Positions 55,216 to 63,557 of a stretch of DNA of 64,000 bases are shown piece by piece. Numbering within the stretch: position 1 is the stretch's first letter; each line of letters starts with the position of its first letter. The position numbers and the translations under genes are program-made. The notes below the pieces were generated by a model that was given only the letters and a program-made list of their open reading frames with translations, had not been told where the DNA came from and made no database searches. Source of the DNA: Aquilonibacter sp963703325 (GTDB lineage: Bacteria > Vulcanimicrobiota > Vulcanimicrobiia > Vulcanimicrobiales > Vulcanimicrobiaceae); NCBI GenBank assembly GCA_963703325.1, contig OY969805.1, forward strand, positions 682,001-746,000, read 5' to 3'.

Positions 55216-57252
55216 GCGCGCAAATTCTTCGGACCGCATCGGAACACCGAGCAAGAACCCTTGGAGTTGATCGCACATCAGTGAGCGCAGGGCGTCGAGT
55301 TGCGTCTGCGTTTCAACGCCTTCCGCGACGACATGCATTTGGAGCGCTTTAGCAAGCGCAATAATGGCCGTCACTATCGCAAGTCCCTCCGCCCCGTTGT
55401 TGTCGAGGCCGGTAACGAAGAACCGGTCGATCTTGAGCTGCTTGGCGCGAAACTGCTGGAGATAGGCGAGGCTCGAATACCCCGTCCCGAAGTCGTCAAT
55501 GGCGATTTCGAACCCGTGCGCGTGGAAATCCGTGATCGTCTGGGCGGTCTTCTCGGCATCGGCCATCGCCGCCGTTTCGGTAATTTCGAAGATTAATCGC
55601 GCAGGCGCGATCTGAGCCGCGGTTACGATATCGAGCATCTTGTTGGCCAGTTCGGTTTCGATGAGTTGGCGAGGCGAAAGATTCACTGCGATCGTCACGG
55701 GCGGCAGTCCGGCATTCGACCACTCCCGCATGCGACGGCACGTTTCTTGCACGACCCAATACCCGATCTGCACGATTTGGCCCGAACGCTCGGCGACTGG
55801 GATAAAATCGAGCGGAGCGAGGGTTCCAAGCTCCGGATGATCGAGCCTTAGAAGCGCCTCGGCGCCGGCGAGCTCTCCGCCCTCACCGTGGAATTTCGGT
55901 TGAAACGCTAAGAAGAAATAACCGTCGCTCAACGCATCGTGTAATGCCCGCTGAACCGTCAATGCACGCGTTGCCTCCTCGTTCATTCGTTGTTCGAAGA
56001 AGCGATAGGTATTGCGCCCTGCGTGTTTTGCGCTGTACATCGCCGTATCGGCATTGCGCAGCAGTGTCTCGGCGGACGTCCCGTCACTGGGATAGAGCGC
56101 GATGCCAATACTCGGCGTGACCTGCAATCGTAGTTCCCCGGCGACGAGCGGTTCTTGCATGCGATCCAGGACGTTGGTAGCGACGTCTTCGGCTCCGGTC
56201 AGGGAAGCGAGGTTCTCGATCAAAATCACGAATTCGTCGCCGCCGAGTCGTGAGACCGTGTCGCTGTTGCGCACACAGCCCTGGAGGCGACGAGCAAAGG
56301 CCTTCAGCACGATATCGCCGATCGAATGACCGAGCGAATCGTTCACCTGCTTGAAGTCATCGATATCCATGAAGAGCACCGCGAACGTGCCTCGCGCGCG
56401 CTTCGCGGACTCAATGGCCCGCTCGATGAAGTCGGCCAGTGATTTTCGGTTCGGCAGGTCCGTGAGCGGATCGAGCGCTGCCAAACGCAGCAACTGTCCA
56501 TCCAATCGCGCCACACTGCGGAGGAGGATGTTTCTTGTAGCATCGAAGCGCGAGAGCACGAGCGAAAGACACAGAATGGCAAGCGTGAAAATCGTAATTG
56601 CCGTCGCAAGCCATGGCGCGTCAACGCCGCTCGCGGCGAGACAGATTGCACCTGGCCGAAATTGCGCGGCGGCCATTCCGGTGTAGTGCATGCCGGTAAT
56701 CGCGAGTCCCATAACACCGGCCGCTGCGGCGCGCTTGAGAAAGATATGTCGGGCCGCTTCATCGCGCAACGAATAGGCGATCCAGAGCGCGGCAACCGAG
56801 GCTACCATCGCGATTACAATCGAAAGGGAAAAGAGTAAAGGCTGATAGTCGATTGGCGGCTCCATCCGCATCGCGGCCATACCCGTATAGTGCATGCCGG
56901 CGATCCCAGCGCCCATCAACGCGCCACCGACGACGAGACGCCTCCATCCAAGGGTCGGACGCGTGGCGACACTGAGCGCAAAGAACGACACTCCGATTGC
57001 TATCACGAGGGAAAGCGTGGTGATCGAGAGGTCGTAGCCGAGCGGTATCGGTAGCGCAAATGCGAGCATGCCGATAAAGTGCATCGACCAGATGCCGACG
57101 CCCATGGTAATCGCCCCACCCGCGAGCCATACGACCCGCCGGCGTGGTTCAACGATCGCGATTCGGCCCGCCAGATCGAGCGCCGTATAAGACGCCAGAA
57201 TTGCCACACCGAGAGACAAAGCTACAAGCCAGCCGTTATACACGCTTTGCAC
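55177..57252 (-). CDS. MHYT-GGDEF-EAL membrane regulator of cyclic di-GMP
   Basis: About 691 residues. The N-terminal 220 residues form a seven-helix MHYT sensor with three repeats (WSMHFIGM, GMHYTGMAAM, GMHYTGMAAA), thought to bind Cu or sense O2, CO or NO. GGDEF domain follows with SRLGGDEFVIL near residue 335 and RxxD (RNSD) five residues before. EAL domain starts with AEALLRL near 465, with NLSP, ITE and DDFGTGYSSL. Both catalytic motifs are intact, so the protein could make or destroy c-di-GMP. GTG 57252 or 57243 are likely starts; it is divergent from aidB. Confidence 0.92.
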   Translation of the reverse strand: MQSVYNGWLVALSLGVAILASYTALDLAGRIAIVEPRRRVVWLAGGAITMGVGIWSMHFIGMLAFALPIPLGYDLSITTLSLVIAIGVSFFALSVATRPTLGWRRLVVGGALMGAGIAGMHYTGMAAMRMEPPIDYQPLLFSLSIVIAMVASVAALWIAYSLRDEAARHIFLKRAAAAGVMGLAITGMHYTGMAAAQFRPGAICLAASGVDAPWLATAITIFTLAILCLSLVLSRFDATRNILLRSVARLDGQLLRLAALDPLTDLPNRKSLADFIERAIESAKRARGTFAVLFMDIDDFKQVNDSLGHSIGDIVLKAFARRLQGCVRNSDTVSRLGGDEFVILIENLASLTGAEDVATNVLDRMQEPLVAGELRLQVTPSIGIALYPSDGTSAETLLRNADTAMYSAKHAGRNTYRFFEQRMNEEATRALTVQRALHDALSDGYFFLAFQPKFHGEGGELAGAEALLRLDHPELGTLAPLDFIPVAERSGQIVQIGYWVVQETCRRMREWSNAGLPPVTIAVNLSPRQLIETELANKMLDIVTAAQIAPARLIFEITETAAMADAEKTAQTITDFHAHGFEIAIDDFGTGYSSLAYLQQFRAKQLKIDRFFVTGLDNNGAEGLAIVTAIIALAKALQMHVVAEGVETQTQLDALRSLMCDQLQGFLLGVPMRSEEFARLLDDRVASADRV

Positions 57253-57337
57253 TACCCATGGAGATCGGTATCCCAAGCAAGCGCCTTTAGGAACCCAAGC
57301 TGGCGGTGCCGGCCAAACGCAACGAGAATCAGGCCCC

Positions 57338-58990
57338 ATGGACGTGTCTCACCCGGCCAACAACCAGCCGCCGCCGCTCCAAGATTACAATCTCTTTGCA
57401 TCCGACCGCGCGCTGCTCGACGCGCTTGACCACGCGGCACCGGCGTTCGATCGCACGGAGCTGCTGCAGCTCGGCGCGTTGGCCGGTGACCCCGGCACGA
57501 TCGAGCTGGGCTTTGACGCCAATCGCAACTCGCCTGAGTTGCGCACCCACGATCGCTTCGGTGAGCGTATCGACGAGGTCCACTTTCATCCGTCCTATCA
57601 CGCGCTGATGTGCGTCGCCGTAACCAGCGGTTTGCACGCCGCGCCGTGGTGTGACGAGGATCCCAACGCACATCTGCAACGCGCGGCTAAATTCTTCGTC
57701 TGGTCACAAGTCGAAGGTGGCCATCTCTGCCCGATCTCGATGACCTACGCCGCGGTTCCGGCAATCGAACGTGCGCCCGCGCTGGCGCCACAGTGGGTCG
57801 AGAAACTCGGCGCGCGCTGCTACGATCCGCGGCTCGTGCAGATCGCCGAAAAAGAGGCGGCGATCTGCGGCATGGGCATGACCGAGCGCCAAGGCGGCAG
57901 TGACGTTCGCGCCAATCAAACGCGCGCGCAACGCACCGGCGAAGACGGCGAATATCTTCTCGAAGGCCACAAGTGGTTTTGCTCGGCACCGATGAGCGAT
58001 GCGTTCTTGGTGCTGGCGCAGGCCGAGCGCGGCCTCTCATGCTTTCTCGTGCCGCGCGTTCTTCCCGACGGAACACGCAACCCGTTCGCGATTCAACGCC
58101 TCAAAGACAAGCTCGGCAATCGCAGCAACGCGTCGAGCGAAGTCGAGTTCCATGGAACGCACGCCTGGCTCATCGGTGAAGAGGGGCGTGGCATCCAGAC
58201 GATCGTGGAAATGGTCAACGGAACGCGCTTGGACTGTATCATCGGGTCGGCTGCGCTGTTGCGCGCAGGCCTCGCGCAAGCCGTCCATCACGCTACCTAT
58301 CGCCAGACCTTCGGCGCGCCGCTGATCGACCATGCACTGATGCAGAACGTGCTGGCCGACCTTGCGCTCGAATCCGAGGCGGCAACGGCGCTCTTCGTGC
58401 GCCTCGCGCGTGCCGTTGACGATGCGCCGGTCAGCGCGCAGGCTGCAGCACTCAAACGAATCGGCACGGCCGTCGGCAAATACTACGTCTGCAAACGCGC
58501 GCCGGCGTTTGTGGCCGAGGCGCTGGAATGTTTGGGCGGCAACGGCTACGTTGAGGAATCGATCATGCCGCGGCTCTACCGCGAAGCGCCGCTCAATTCG
58601 ATCTGGGAAGGCTCCGGCAACATCAACGCGCTCGACGTGCTGCGCATCGTGAGCAAACAGCCGGCGGCGGTCGAGGCGCTCTTTGCCGAGCTGGAACCCG
58701 CGACGCGCGATCCGCGCATCGCCGCTGCGGTCCGAGAACTACGCGACGATTTCGCCGAGGATGACCTCGAATGGCGCGCGCGCTCGCTGGTCGAGCGGAT
58801 GGCCACGCTGTGGCAAGCGAGTCTATTGCTCGAGAGTGCGCCCAACTACGTGAGCGATTGCTTCATCGCGAGCCGTGTTACGCCCGGTTCCGGACGCACC
58901 ATCGGCACGTTGCCGATCAAGACCGCGTTGCGCGCGATCGTCGAGCGCGCAGCGCCGCGTGAGGCCCATGTCGTCTCAGCCGGGCGATGA
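57338..58990 (+). CDS. aidB: Acyl-CoA dehydrogenase family protein, AidB-like
   Basis: A 550-residue flavoprotein with the length and insert typical of AidB (alkylation-response protein with isovaleryl-CoA dehydrogenase activity) rather than the 380-residue acyl-CoA dehydrogenases. Motifs: GMGMTERQGGSDVRANQT, GHKWFCSAPMSDAFLVLAQ, ALECLGGNGYVEESIMPRLYREAPLNSIWEGSGN and a C-terminal tail. FAD-binding Arg/Gln are present. ATGA overlap with the following membrane-protein gene. Role in DNA alkylation stress is family-based only. Confidence 0.92.
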   Translation: MDVSHPANNQPPPLQDYNLFASDRALLDALDHAAPAFDRTELLQLGALAGDPGTIELGFDANRNSPELRTHDRFGERIDEVHFHPSYHALMCVAVTSGLHAAPWCDEDPNAHLQRAAKFFVWSQVEGGHLCPISMTYAAVPAIERAPALAPQWVEKLGARCYDPRLVQIAEKEAAICGMGMTERQGGSDVRANQTRAQRTGEDGEYLLEGHKWFCSAPMSDAFLVLAQAERGLSCFLVPRVLPDGTRNPFAIQRLKDKLGNRSNASSEVEFHGTHAWLIGEEGRGIQTIVEMVNGTRLDCIIGSAALLRAGLAQAVHHATYRQTFGAPLIDHALMQNVLADLALESEAATALFVRLARAVDDAPVSAQAAALKRIGTAVGKYYVCKRAPAFVAEALECLGGNGYVEESIMPRLYREAPLNSIWEGSGNINALDVLRIVSKQPAAVEALFAELEPATRDPRIAAAVRELRDDFAEDDLEWRARSLVERMATLWQASLLLESAPNYVSDCFIASRVTPGSGRTIGTLPIKTALRAIVERAAPREAHVVSAGR

Positions 58991-59580
58991 AACACCGCCT
59001 CTTCGATAACCGCACGCGCCAGCTCGCGCATCGCCGCTGGACCGACGCCGAGCGAAAAGTCGTGTGGCGCGGACTTTCGGGCCGAATGGCGATCGCGATC
59101 GAACCGCTCCTGGGCGTGCTGTTCATGACGTTTCTGACAATCGGGGTCATCTATCGTTCGCAGCACGTGCCGGCCGAACACACCCTGATCAAAATCTCCT
59201 GGATCTTCGCGATCGGTGCGATCGCCTTTTTGGGCTATTTCATCGCCGTGCTGGTTGCGCCGTTTAGCGCCTATCTCCAAACCTTCAAACCGATTTATAA
59301 AGTCGACGGCTTCGTGCGCTATCGCGAGAGCGACGATCGCTCGAGTGACGAGGGGCACGGCTATGTCGCGACGCTGTTCGAGGACCGCACCGTCGCGTGC
59401 GAGTGGGAATACTTCGGCACGCGCAGGCTCGAAAATGCAACGATTCCCGCGATGATCGAATTTTCGGTCTTCGCGGGAATTCATAGAATCGACGGCCACA
59501 ACACCGGCTTGCTACCGGATGATCTCCCGCCCTTAGCGATCGGCATCGCTCCCCGCAAAGGTCCCCACCCAGAAGACTAA
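58987..59580 (+). CDS. Membrane protein, unknown function
   Basis: A 197-residue protein with two helices (IEPLLGVLFMTFLTIGVIY and ISWIFAIGAIAFLGYFIAVLVAPF) and a soluble C-terminal half of about 110 residues (YKVDGFVRYRES, VATLFEDRTVACEWEYF). No family recognised. It begins within the aidB stop (ATGA), so both are made from one message. Confidence 0.7.
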   Translation: MKHRLFDNRTRQLAHRRWTDAERKVVWRGLSGRMAIAIEPLLGVLFMTFLTIGVIYRSQHVPAEHTLIKISWIFAIGAIAFLGYFIAVLVAPFSAYLQTFKPIYKVDGFVRYRESDDRSSDEGHGYVATLFEDRTVACEWEYFGTRRLENATIPAMIEFSVFAGIHRIDGHNTGLLPDDLPPLAIGIAPRKGPHPED

Positions 59581-59584
59581 TAGC

Positions 59585-59643
59585 TTGTCATTTTCGCAGT
59601 CCCTCGACTGCGTTCGCTGCGCTCACTACGCTCGGGATGACAA
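59585..59643. repeat. Palindromic intergenic repeat
   Basis: TTGTCAT and ATGACAA flank a 45-base core that holds a second 7-bp hairpin (CGCAGTC, CCTC, GACTGCG) and the string CTCACTACGCTCGGGATGACA. I recall the same string as a common dispersed intergenic repeat of many environmental bacteria. It fills almost the entire gap between convergent genes and may serve as terminator. Confidence 0.6.
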
Positions 59644-59646
59644 AGG

Positions 59647-59847
59647 CTACTTCGGCATGTTGCCGAGCGGATCGCGCAACGTCGTGTTCGACGGCCACAT
59701 GTGGCCCCAGCCCGAGAGGAACGCTGAGAGGCCGCCCATCGTGAAGATCATCAGCAGACCGATGATAAGAATCACGGTCGTGCCGCGGCCAATGCCTTTC
59801 GACTGCGGGACATAGGTGAAGTCGACCGCTTCTTGATGTTCGATCAT
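59647..59847 (-). CDS. Small membrane protein of the cox operon (66 residues)
   Basis: One central helix (TTVILIIGLLMIFTMGGLSAFL) with a charged N-terminus (MIEHQEAVDFTYVP) and a C-terminus of PSNTTLRDPLGNMPK. No homologue recognised. It is the last gene of the cox operon, after a two-helix small protein, with 2 bases between them. Its place, size and topology fit an accessory oxidase subunit such as a subunit IV; this is inferred only. Confidence 0.6.
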   Translation of the reverse strand: MIEHQEAVDFTYVPQSKGIGRGTTVILIIGLLMIFTMGGLSAFLSGWGHMWPSNTTLRDPLGNMPK

Positions 59848-59849
59848 GA

Positions 59850-60065
59850 TTACGCCCCCTTCGGGAAGTTGCCGAGCACGTTGGCGCCCGCGAGCACGGC
59901 GATGACCGCGCCGAGGCACAGCAAACCGAGCATCAGCTTGAAGACCTGATTGTCGAGTCCGGGCGTGCTGCGGTCGTCCCACAGCGCTTTGGCCGAAACG
60001 ATCGCGACGACGATGCCGCCGACGATGGCGACGGTCCGTTCGAGCGTTGGAGGATCAATATGCAT
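59850..60065 (-). CDS. Small two-helix membrane protein of the cox operon (71 residues)
   Basis: Two predicted helices (RTVAIVGGIVVAIVSAKAL and FKLMLGLLCLGAVIAVLAGANVL). It follows coxC by 12 bases and is followed after 2 bases by another small membrane protein. Not recognised; candidate for a fourth subunit of the oxidase or an assembly factor. Coding is supported by position, ATG start and compact operon spacing. Confidence 0.6.
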   Translation of the reverse strand: MHIDPPTLERTVAIVGGIVVAIVSAKALWDDRSTPGLDNQVFKLMLGLLCLGAVIAVLAGANVLGNFPKGA

Positions 60066-60077
60066 AATCGACGGTCC

Positions 60078-60698
60078 TTATATCAGGTAAAAAATGGAAA
60101 AGAGCACTACCCAAATGACGTCGACGAAGTGCCAGTACAGCGTGCCTGCCGTCAGGCCGAAGTACTTGTCTTTCGTATAGATGCCGTGGACCGATTGCAA
60201 GAACAAAATGATCAGGTAGAGCACACCGACCGAAACGTGGAAGCCGTGCATTCCGGTGAGCGTGAAGAACGAAGCTCCGAAGATGCCGCTGCCCGCCCAC
60301 GTCACATGGTCTTTGTAGATCAGGTTGGTGTATTCGTACCCTTGACCGGAGAGAAACCCGATGCCGAGCACGATTGTCAGCAGCATGAAGAACGCGTAGC
60401 GACCGAATTTGTCGTGCTTCCAGTTTTCGAGCGCATAGTGCATCGTCGCGCCCGAACCAAACAGCACAACCGAGTTTAGCGACGCAAACGCGACGTCAAG
60501 CCGGCTGATGCCCGGCGGCGGCCAGCCCTGACCGCTATTGCGCATGTAGAGATAGGCGAAGATGAACGACGAGAACAGGATGCAGTCCGAAACCAGGAAG
60601 AGCAGCATCCCTTGCAGCCGGAGCGCGCGTGTATCGGCGTAGAGTTGGTCGACCCCGTCGTGGGCCGCGGCGCCGTGCGGTAACGAAGCAACGGCCAT
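60078..60698 (-). CDS. coxC: Cytochrome c oxidase subunit III
   Basis: A 206-residue membrane subunit with five helices. Motifs: LRLQGMLLFLVSDCILFSSFIFAYLY, LLTIVLGIGFLSGQGYEY, GMHGFHVSVGVLYLI and YWHFVDVIWVVLFSIFYL. The five-helix short form fits prokaryotic caa3- and A2-type oxidases, not the seven-helix mitochondrial type. ATG 60698 is 1 base after the coxA stop (TGATATG). Confidence 0.93.
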   Translation of the reverse strand: MAVASLPHGAAAHDGVDQLYADTRALRLQGMLLFLVSDCILFSSFIFAYLYMRNSGQGWPPPGISRLDVAFASLNSVVLFGSGATMHYALENWKHDKFGRYAFFMLLTIVLGIGFLSGQGYEYTNLIYKDHVTWAGSGIFGASFFTLTGMHGFHVSVGVLYLIILFLQSVHGIYTKDKYFGLTAGTLYWHFVDVIWVVLFSIFYLI

Positions 60699-60699
60699 A

Positions 60700-62370
60700 T
60701 CAGTGAGCACCGACGTGAACGGGAGAGTCGGTGAGTTCCTCGTCAAGCCCCTTGTACGGCAGCGGCTGGCCGAAATTGTACGGCAGACCGTAGACCGTTG
60801 GAATGTGCTTGAAGTTGTAGTAGTGCGGCGGCGAGGGAATTTGCCATTCGAGCGTGCGGCTGCCCCACGGATTCGGACCCGACTTCTTGCCGTTGCGAAT
60901 GCTATAGAGCACGTTAATGAAGAACAGCAAGATCGCGAAGGTCATCACGTACGACGAGATCGACGAGAAGTCGTTCCAGAACTGGAATTGCGGATCGTAC
61001 TCGGGCACACGCCGCGGCATGCCCAACATCCCGAGCCAGTGCTGCGGCAAGAACGTGCCGTTGAAGCCGATCAGAAAGAGCCAGAAGTGCCACTTACCGA
61101 GCGTCTCGTTCATCAACCGGCCGGTCATCTTCGGGAACCAGAAGTACGTTCCGGCGAAGATACCCATCAGCGAGCCGCCGACGAGCACGTAGTGGAAGTG
61201 CGCCACCACGAAGTACGTGCCGTGCACGTGCCAATCGAACGGGACCGCCGCCAGAAAGACACCGGTGATACCGCCGAAGGCGAAGAGGCCGACGAACCCG
61301 ACGGCAAACAGCATCGACGTCGTGAAGTGAATCTTTCCGCCCCACAACGTCGCGGTCCACGAGAAGATCTTCACGCCGGTCGGAATTGCGATCAAGAAGG
61401 TGAGAATCATGAAGGGCAGTTGCAGATACGGCGCAAGGCCCGAGGTGAACATGTGGTGCGCCCACACCATAAAGCCCAAGAGCGCAATCGCCATCGACGA
61501 AAACGCGATCATCTTATAGCCGAAGATCGGTTTGCGCGCGAAGACCGGTAGGACTTCGGAGATCATGCCAAACGCCGGCAGAACCATGATATAGACGGCC
61601 GGGTGCGAGTAGAACCAGAACATGTGCTGCCACATGACCGGGCTGCCGCCCTTGGTCGGATCGTAAAACGGCACGCCGAATTGACGCTCCATAAAGAGCG
61701 CGGCGAGCGCGGCAGCGAGCGCCGTCGTCGCGATCATCAACAGCGGTGCGGTGGCGAGCTGTGCCCAGCAAAACAGCGGCATGCGGGTGAAGGTCATGCC
61801 CGGCGCGCGCATCTGATACATCGTGACCACGAAGTTGATGCCGGTCAGCGTCGAGCTGACGCCGACCAAGAAGATCGCCGCGGCCCACATCGACGTGCCG
61901 GGACCTGCTTGCAGCGACATCGGCGGGTACTCGGTCCAACCGGCGACCGGTGCGCCGATCAAGAACGACGAGTACAGCATGAGGCCCGCGACCGGGAAGA
62001 TCCAGAAGCTGATCATGTTCAGCCATGGGAACGCCACGTCGCGCGCGCCGATTTGCAGCGGCATGATCACGTTGCCGAAGCCGCCGGTAAGCAACGGAAT
62101 GATCACCAGCCACACCATCGACGACCCGTGCATCGAGTAGACCTCGTTGTACACGTCGGGACTTACGAAGCCGCCGTTGGCATTGAGGAGCTGGGTGCGA
62201 ATGACTTCGGCGAGCATGCCGGCGAGGATCAAGAACACGAAGCCGGTGATTAGGTACTGAATTCCGATGATCTTGTGATCGATCGAGAAGATGTACCGCC
62301 GAACGAAGCCTTGCGGCTCGGGGTGGATGTGGTCGGCGATGCCGCCGGCATGTACCGCTGTTGCTGACAT
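60700..62370 (-). CDS. coxA: Cytochrome c oxidase subunit I (heme-copper oxidase, A2-type)
   Basis: Catalytic subunit that reduces O2 to water and pumps protons. 556 residues, 12 helices. Low-spin heme His in YSMHGSSMVW, CuB ligands in YSHPAVYIMVLPAFG near residue 257 and WAHHMFTSG, and heme ligands in HFHYVLVGG. In the first motif the Glu of A1-type (HPEV) is Ala and Tyr-Ser precedes His: the YSHPxVY signature of A2-type oxidases. K-channel Lys is in TGVKIFSW. ATG 62370 lies 21 bases after coxB. Confidence 0.96.
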   Translation of the reverse strand: MSATAVHAGGIADHIHPEPQGFVRRYIFSIDHKIIGIQYLITGFVFLILAGMLAEVIRTQLLNANGGFVSPDVYNEVYSMHGSSMVWLVIIPLLTGGFGNVIMPLQIGARDVAFPWLNMISFWIFPVAGLMLYSSFLIGAPVAGWTEYPPMSLQAGPGTSMWAAAIFLVGVSSTLTGINFVVTMYQMRAPGMTFTRMPLFCWAQLATAPLLMIATTALAAALAALFMERQFGVPFYDPTKGGSPVMWQHMFWFYSHPAVYIMVLPAFGMISEVLPVFARKPIFGYKMIAFSSMAIALLGFMVWAHHMFTSGLAPYLQLPFMILTFLIAIPTGVKIFSWTATLWGGKIHFTTSMLFAVGFVGLFAFGGITGVFLAAVPFDWHVHGTYFVVAHFHYVLVGGSLMGIFAGTYFWFPKMTGRLMNETLGKWHFWLFLIGFNGTFLPQHWLGMLGMPRRVPEYDPQFQFWNDFSSISSYVMTFAILLFFINVLYSIRNGKKSGPNPWGSRTLEWQIPSPPHYYNFKHIPTVYGLPYNFGQPLPYKGLDEELTDSPVHVGAH

Positions 62371-62391
62371 GGCTGGTCTATAACTCCCGGA

Positions 62392-63528
62392 TTACTTCAA
62401 CGTGTTCAAGTAAGCGACGAGGTTGGCGATATCTTTATCGGAGAGTCCGTTTTGCGTCGCGTCCGGCATGTGGCCCAAATCACCGGTGTAGCCCTTTTCC
62501 AGAATCGTCGCAACGTCGGCGGGTGTCGCGGGATCGCCGTCGACGAGATTCGGGTGCGAAGGGTCGTGCAGGACGCCTTTGAGGCCCGGACCAACGATGC
62601 GTTGCGAGAACGGCCCGAGCGCATGACACGCGCTGCACTTTTGTGCGAACAGCGCTTGCCCCGCGGCGGCGTCACCGCCGGTCAGACTGACCGTGCCGGT
62701 CGTCGTCGGTAACGCATTGCTCACGTTCGCGTTTTTGACTTGCCAGCCGCGATACCACTTCTGGAAATCTGCCGGTGAATCGACGACGAGCCACTGCGCG
62801 CTCGGATTCGCCTTGCCGTTTTCGCCCGGCACTTGCGCGTTCATCATGCCGTGGTCGGTGCCGCAGAACTCGGTGCAGATGATCGGGTAGCGGCCGACGC
62901 GCGTCGGCGTGAACCGAATCGTATTGATCAGCCCCGGCACCATGTCGGCTTTCAGACGGAAGGCCGGCACCCAAAATGAGTGGATCACGTCGGACGACGT
63001 GACGTTGAGCACCACCGGTTGATTCACCGGGAGGTGCATCTCGCTCGTCACTTCACCGTTGATCTGCGGATAACGGAACGTGAAATACCACTGGTGGCCG
63101 AGCGATTCGACAACCAAGCCATTTACCGGCTGCGCGACCTGTATCTGGTACCAAATCCTCACGCTCAGAATCGAGAGCAATACGACGAAGAGCGTGGGGA
63201 TCAGCGTCCACCAGAACTCGAGGACGTGGTTGTCGTGCACTTGCACGCCGATCGCGTCGGGGCCGTCGGCGGCCTTGGCGCGGAATGCGATCGAGAAATA
63301 GATCAGGTAGCCGCCGACAAAAATGAAGAGCGCGGTACCGGAGGCCGCCATGAAACGCAGCAGCGCATCGACTTGTTCACCAGGCTGCGCAGCGACGATC
63401 GGCATGACCGTATCCATCGGGGCGATCACCCAATAGATGATGCCGAAGATCGACAAGACCGCAAGTACGGCGGTGACGGTCCAAAAGCCACGGCCAAGCG
63501 AAACGCCCGTAGCGCGATTCTCAACCAA
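62392..63528 (-). CDS. coxB: Cytochrome c oxidase subunit II with fused cytochrome c domain (caa3 type)
   Basis: Electron-entry subunit. 378 residues: two N-terminal helices, then the cupredoxin domain with the CuA ligands CTEFCGTDHGMM near residue 217-228 and HSFWVPAFRLKADMVPG ahead, then a cytochrome c domain with CSACH near residue 297 and an axial Met in GHMPDA. This fusion defines caa3-type oxidases, which accept electrons from cytochrome c directly. The start is TTG 63528 with GGAGAG 6 bases upstream. Confidence 0.95.
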   Translation of the reverse strand: MVENRATGVSLGRGFWTVTAVLAVLSIFGIIYWVIAPMDTVMPIVAAQPGEQVDALLRFMAASGTALFIFVGGYLIYFSIAFRAKAADGPDAIGVQVHDNHVLEFWWTLIPTLFVVLLSILSVRIWYQIQVAQPVNGLVVESLGHQWYFTFRYPQINGEVTSEMHLPVNQPVVLNVTSSDVIHSFWVPAFRLKADMVPGLINTIRFTPTRVGRYPIICTEFCGTDHGMMNAQVPGENGKANPSAQWLVVDSPADFQKWYRGWQVKNANVSNALPTTTGTVSLTGGDAAAGQALFAQKCSACHALGPFSQRIVGPGLKGVLHDPSHPNLVDGDPATPADVATILEKGYTGDLGHMPDATQNGLSDKDIANLVAYLNTLK

Positions 63529-63557
63529 CGATCTCTCTCCCTAACCTCGCGAGTCTT

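Noticed and set aside
60703..61551. 282-residue plus-strand open frame opposite coxA
   Set aside because: Shadow of coxA with extreme charged content and no recognisable domain.
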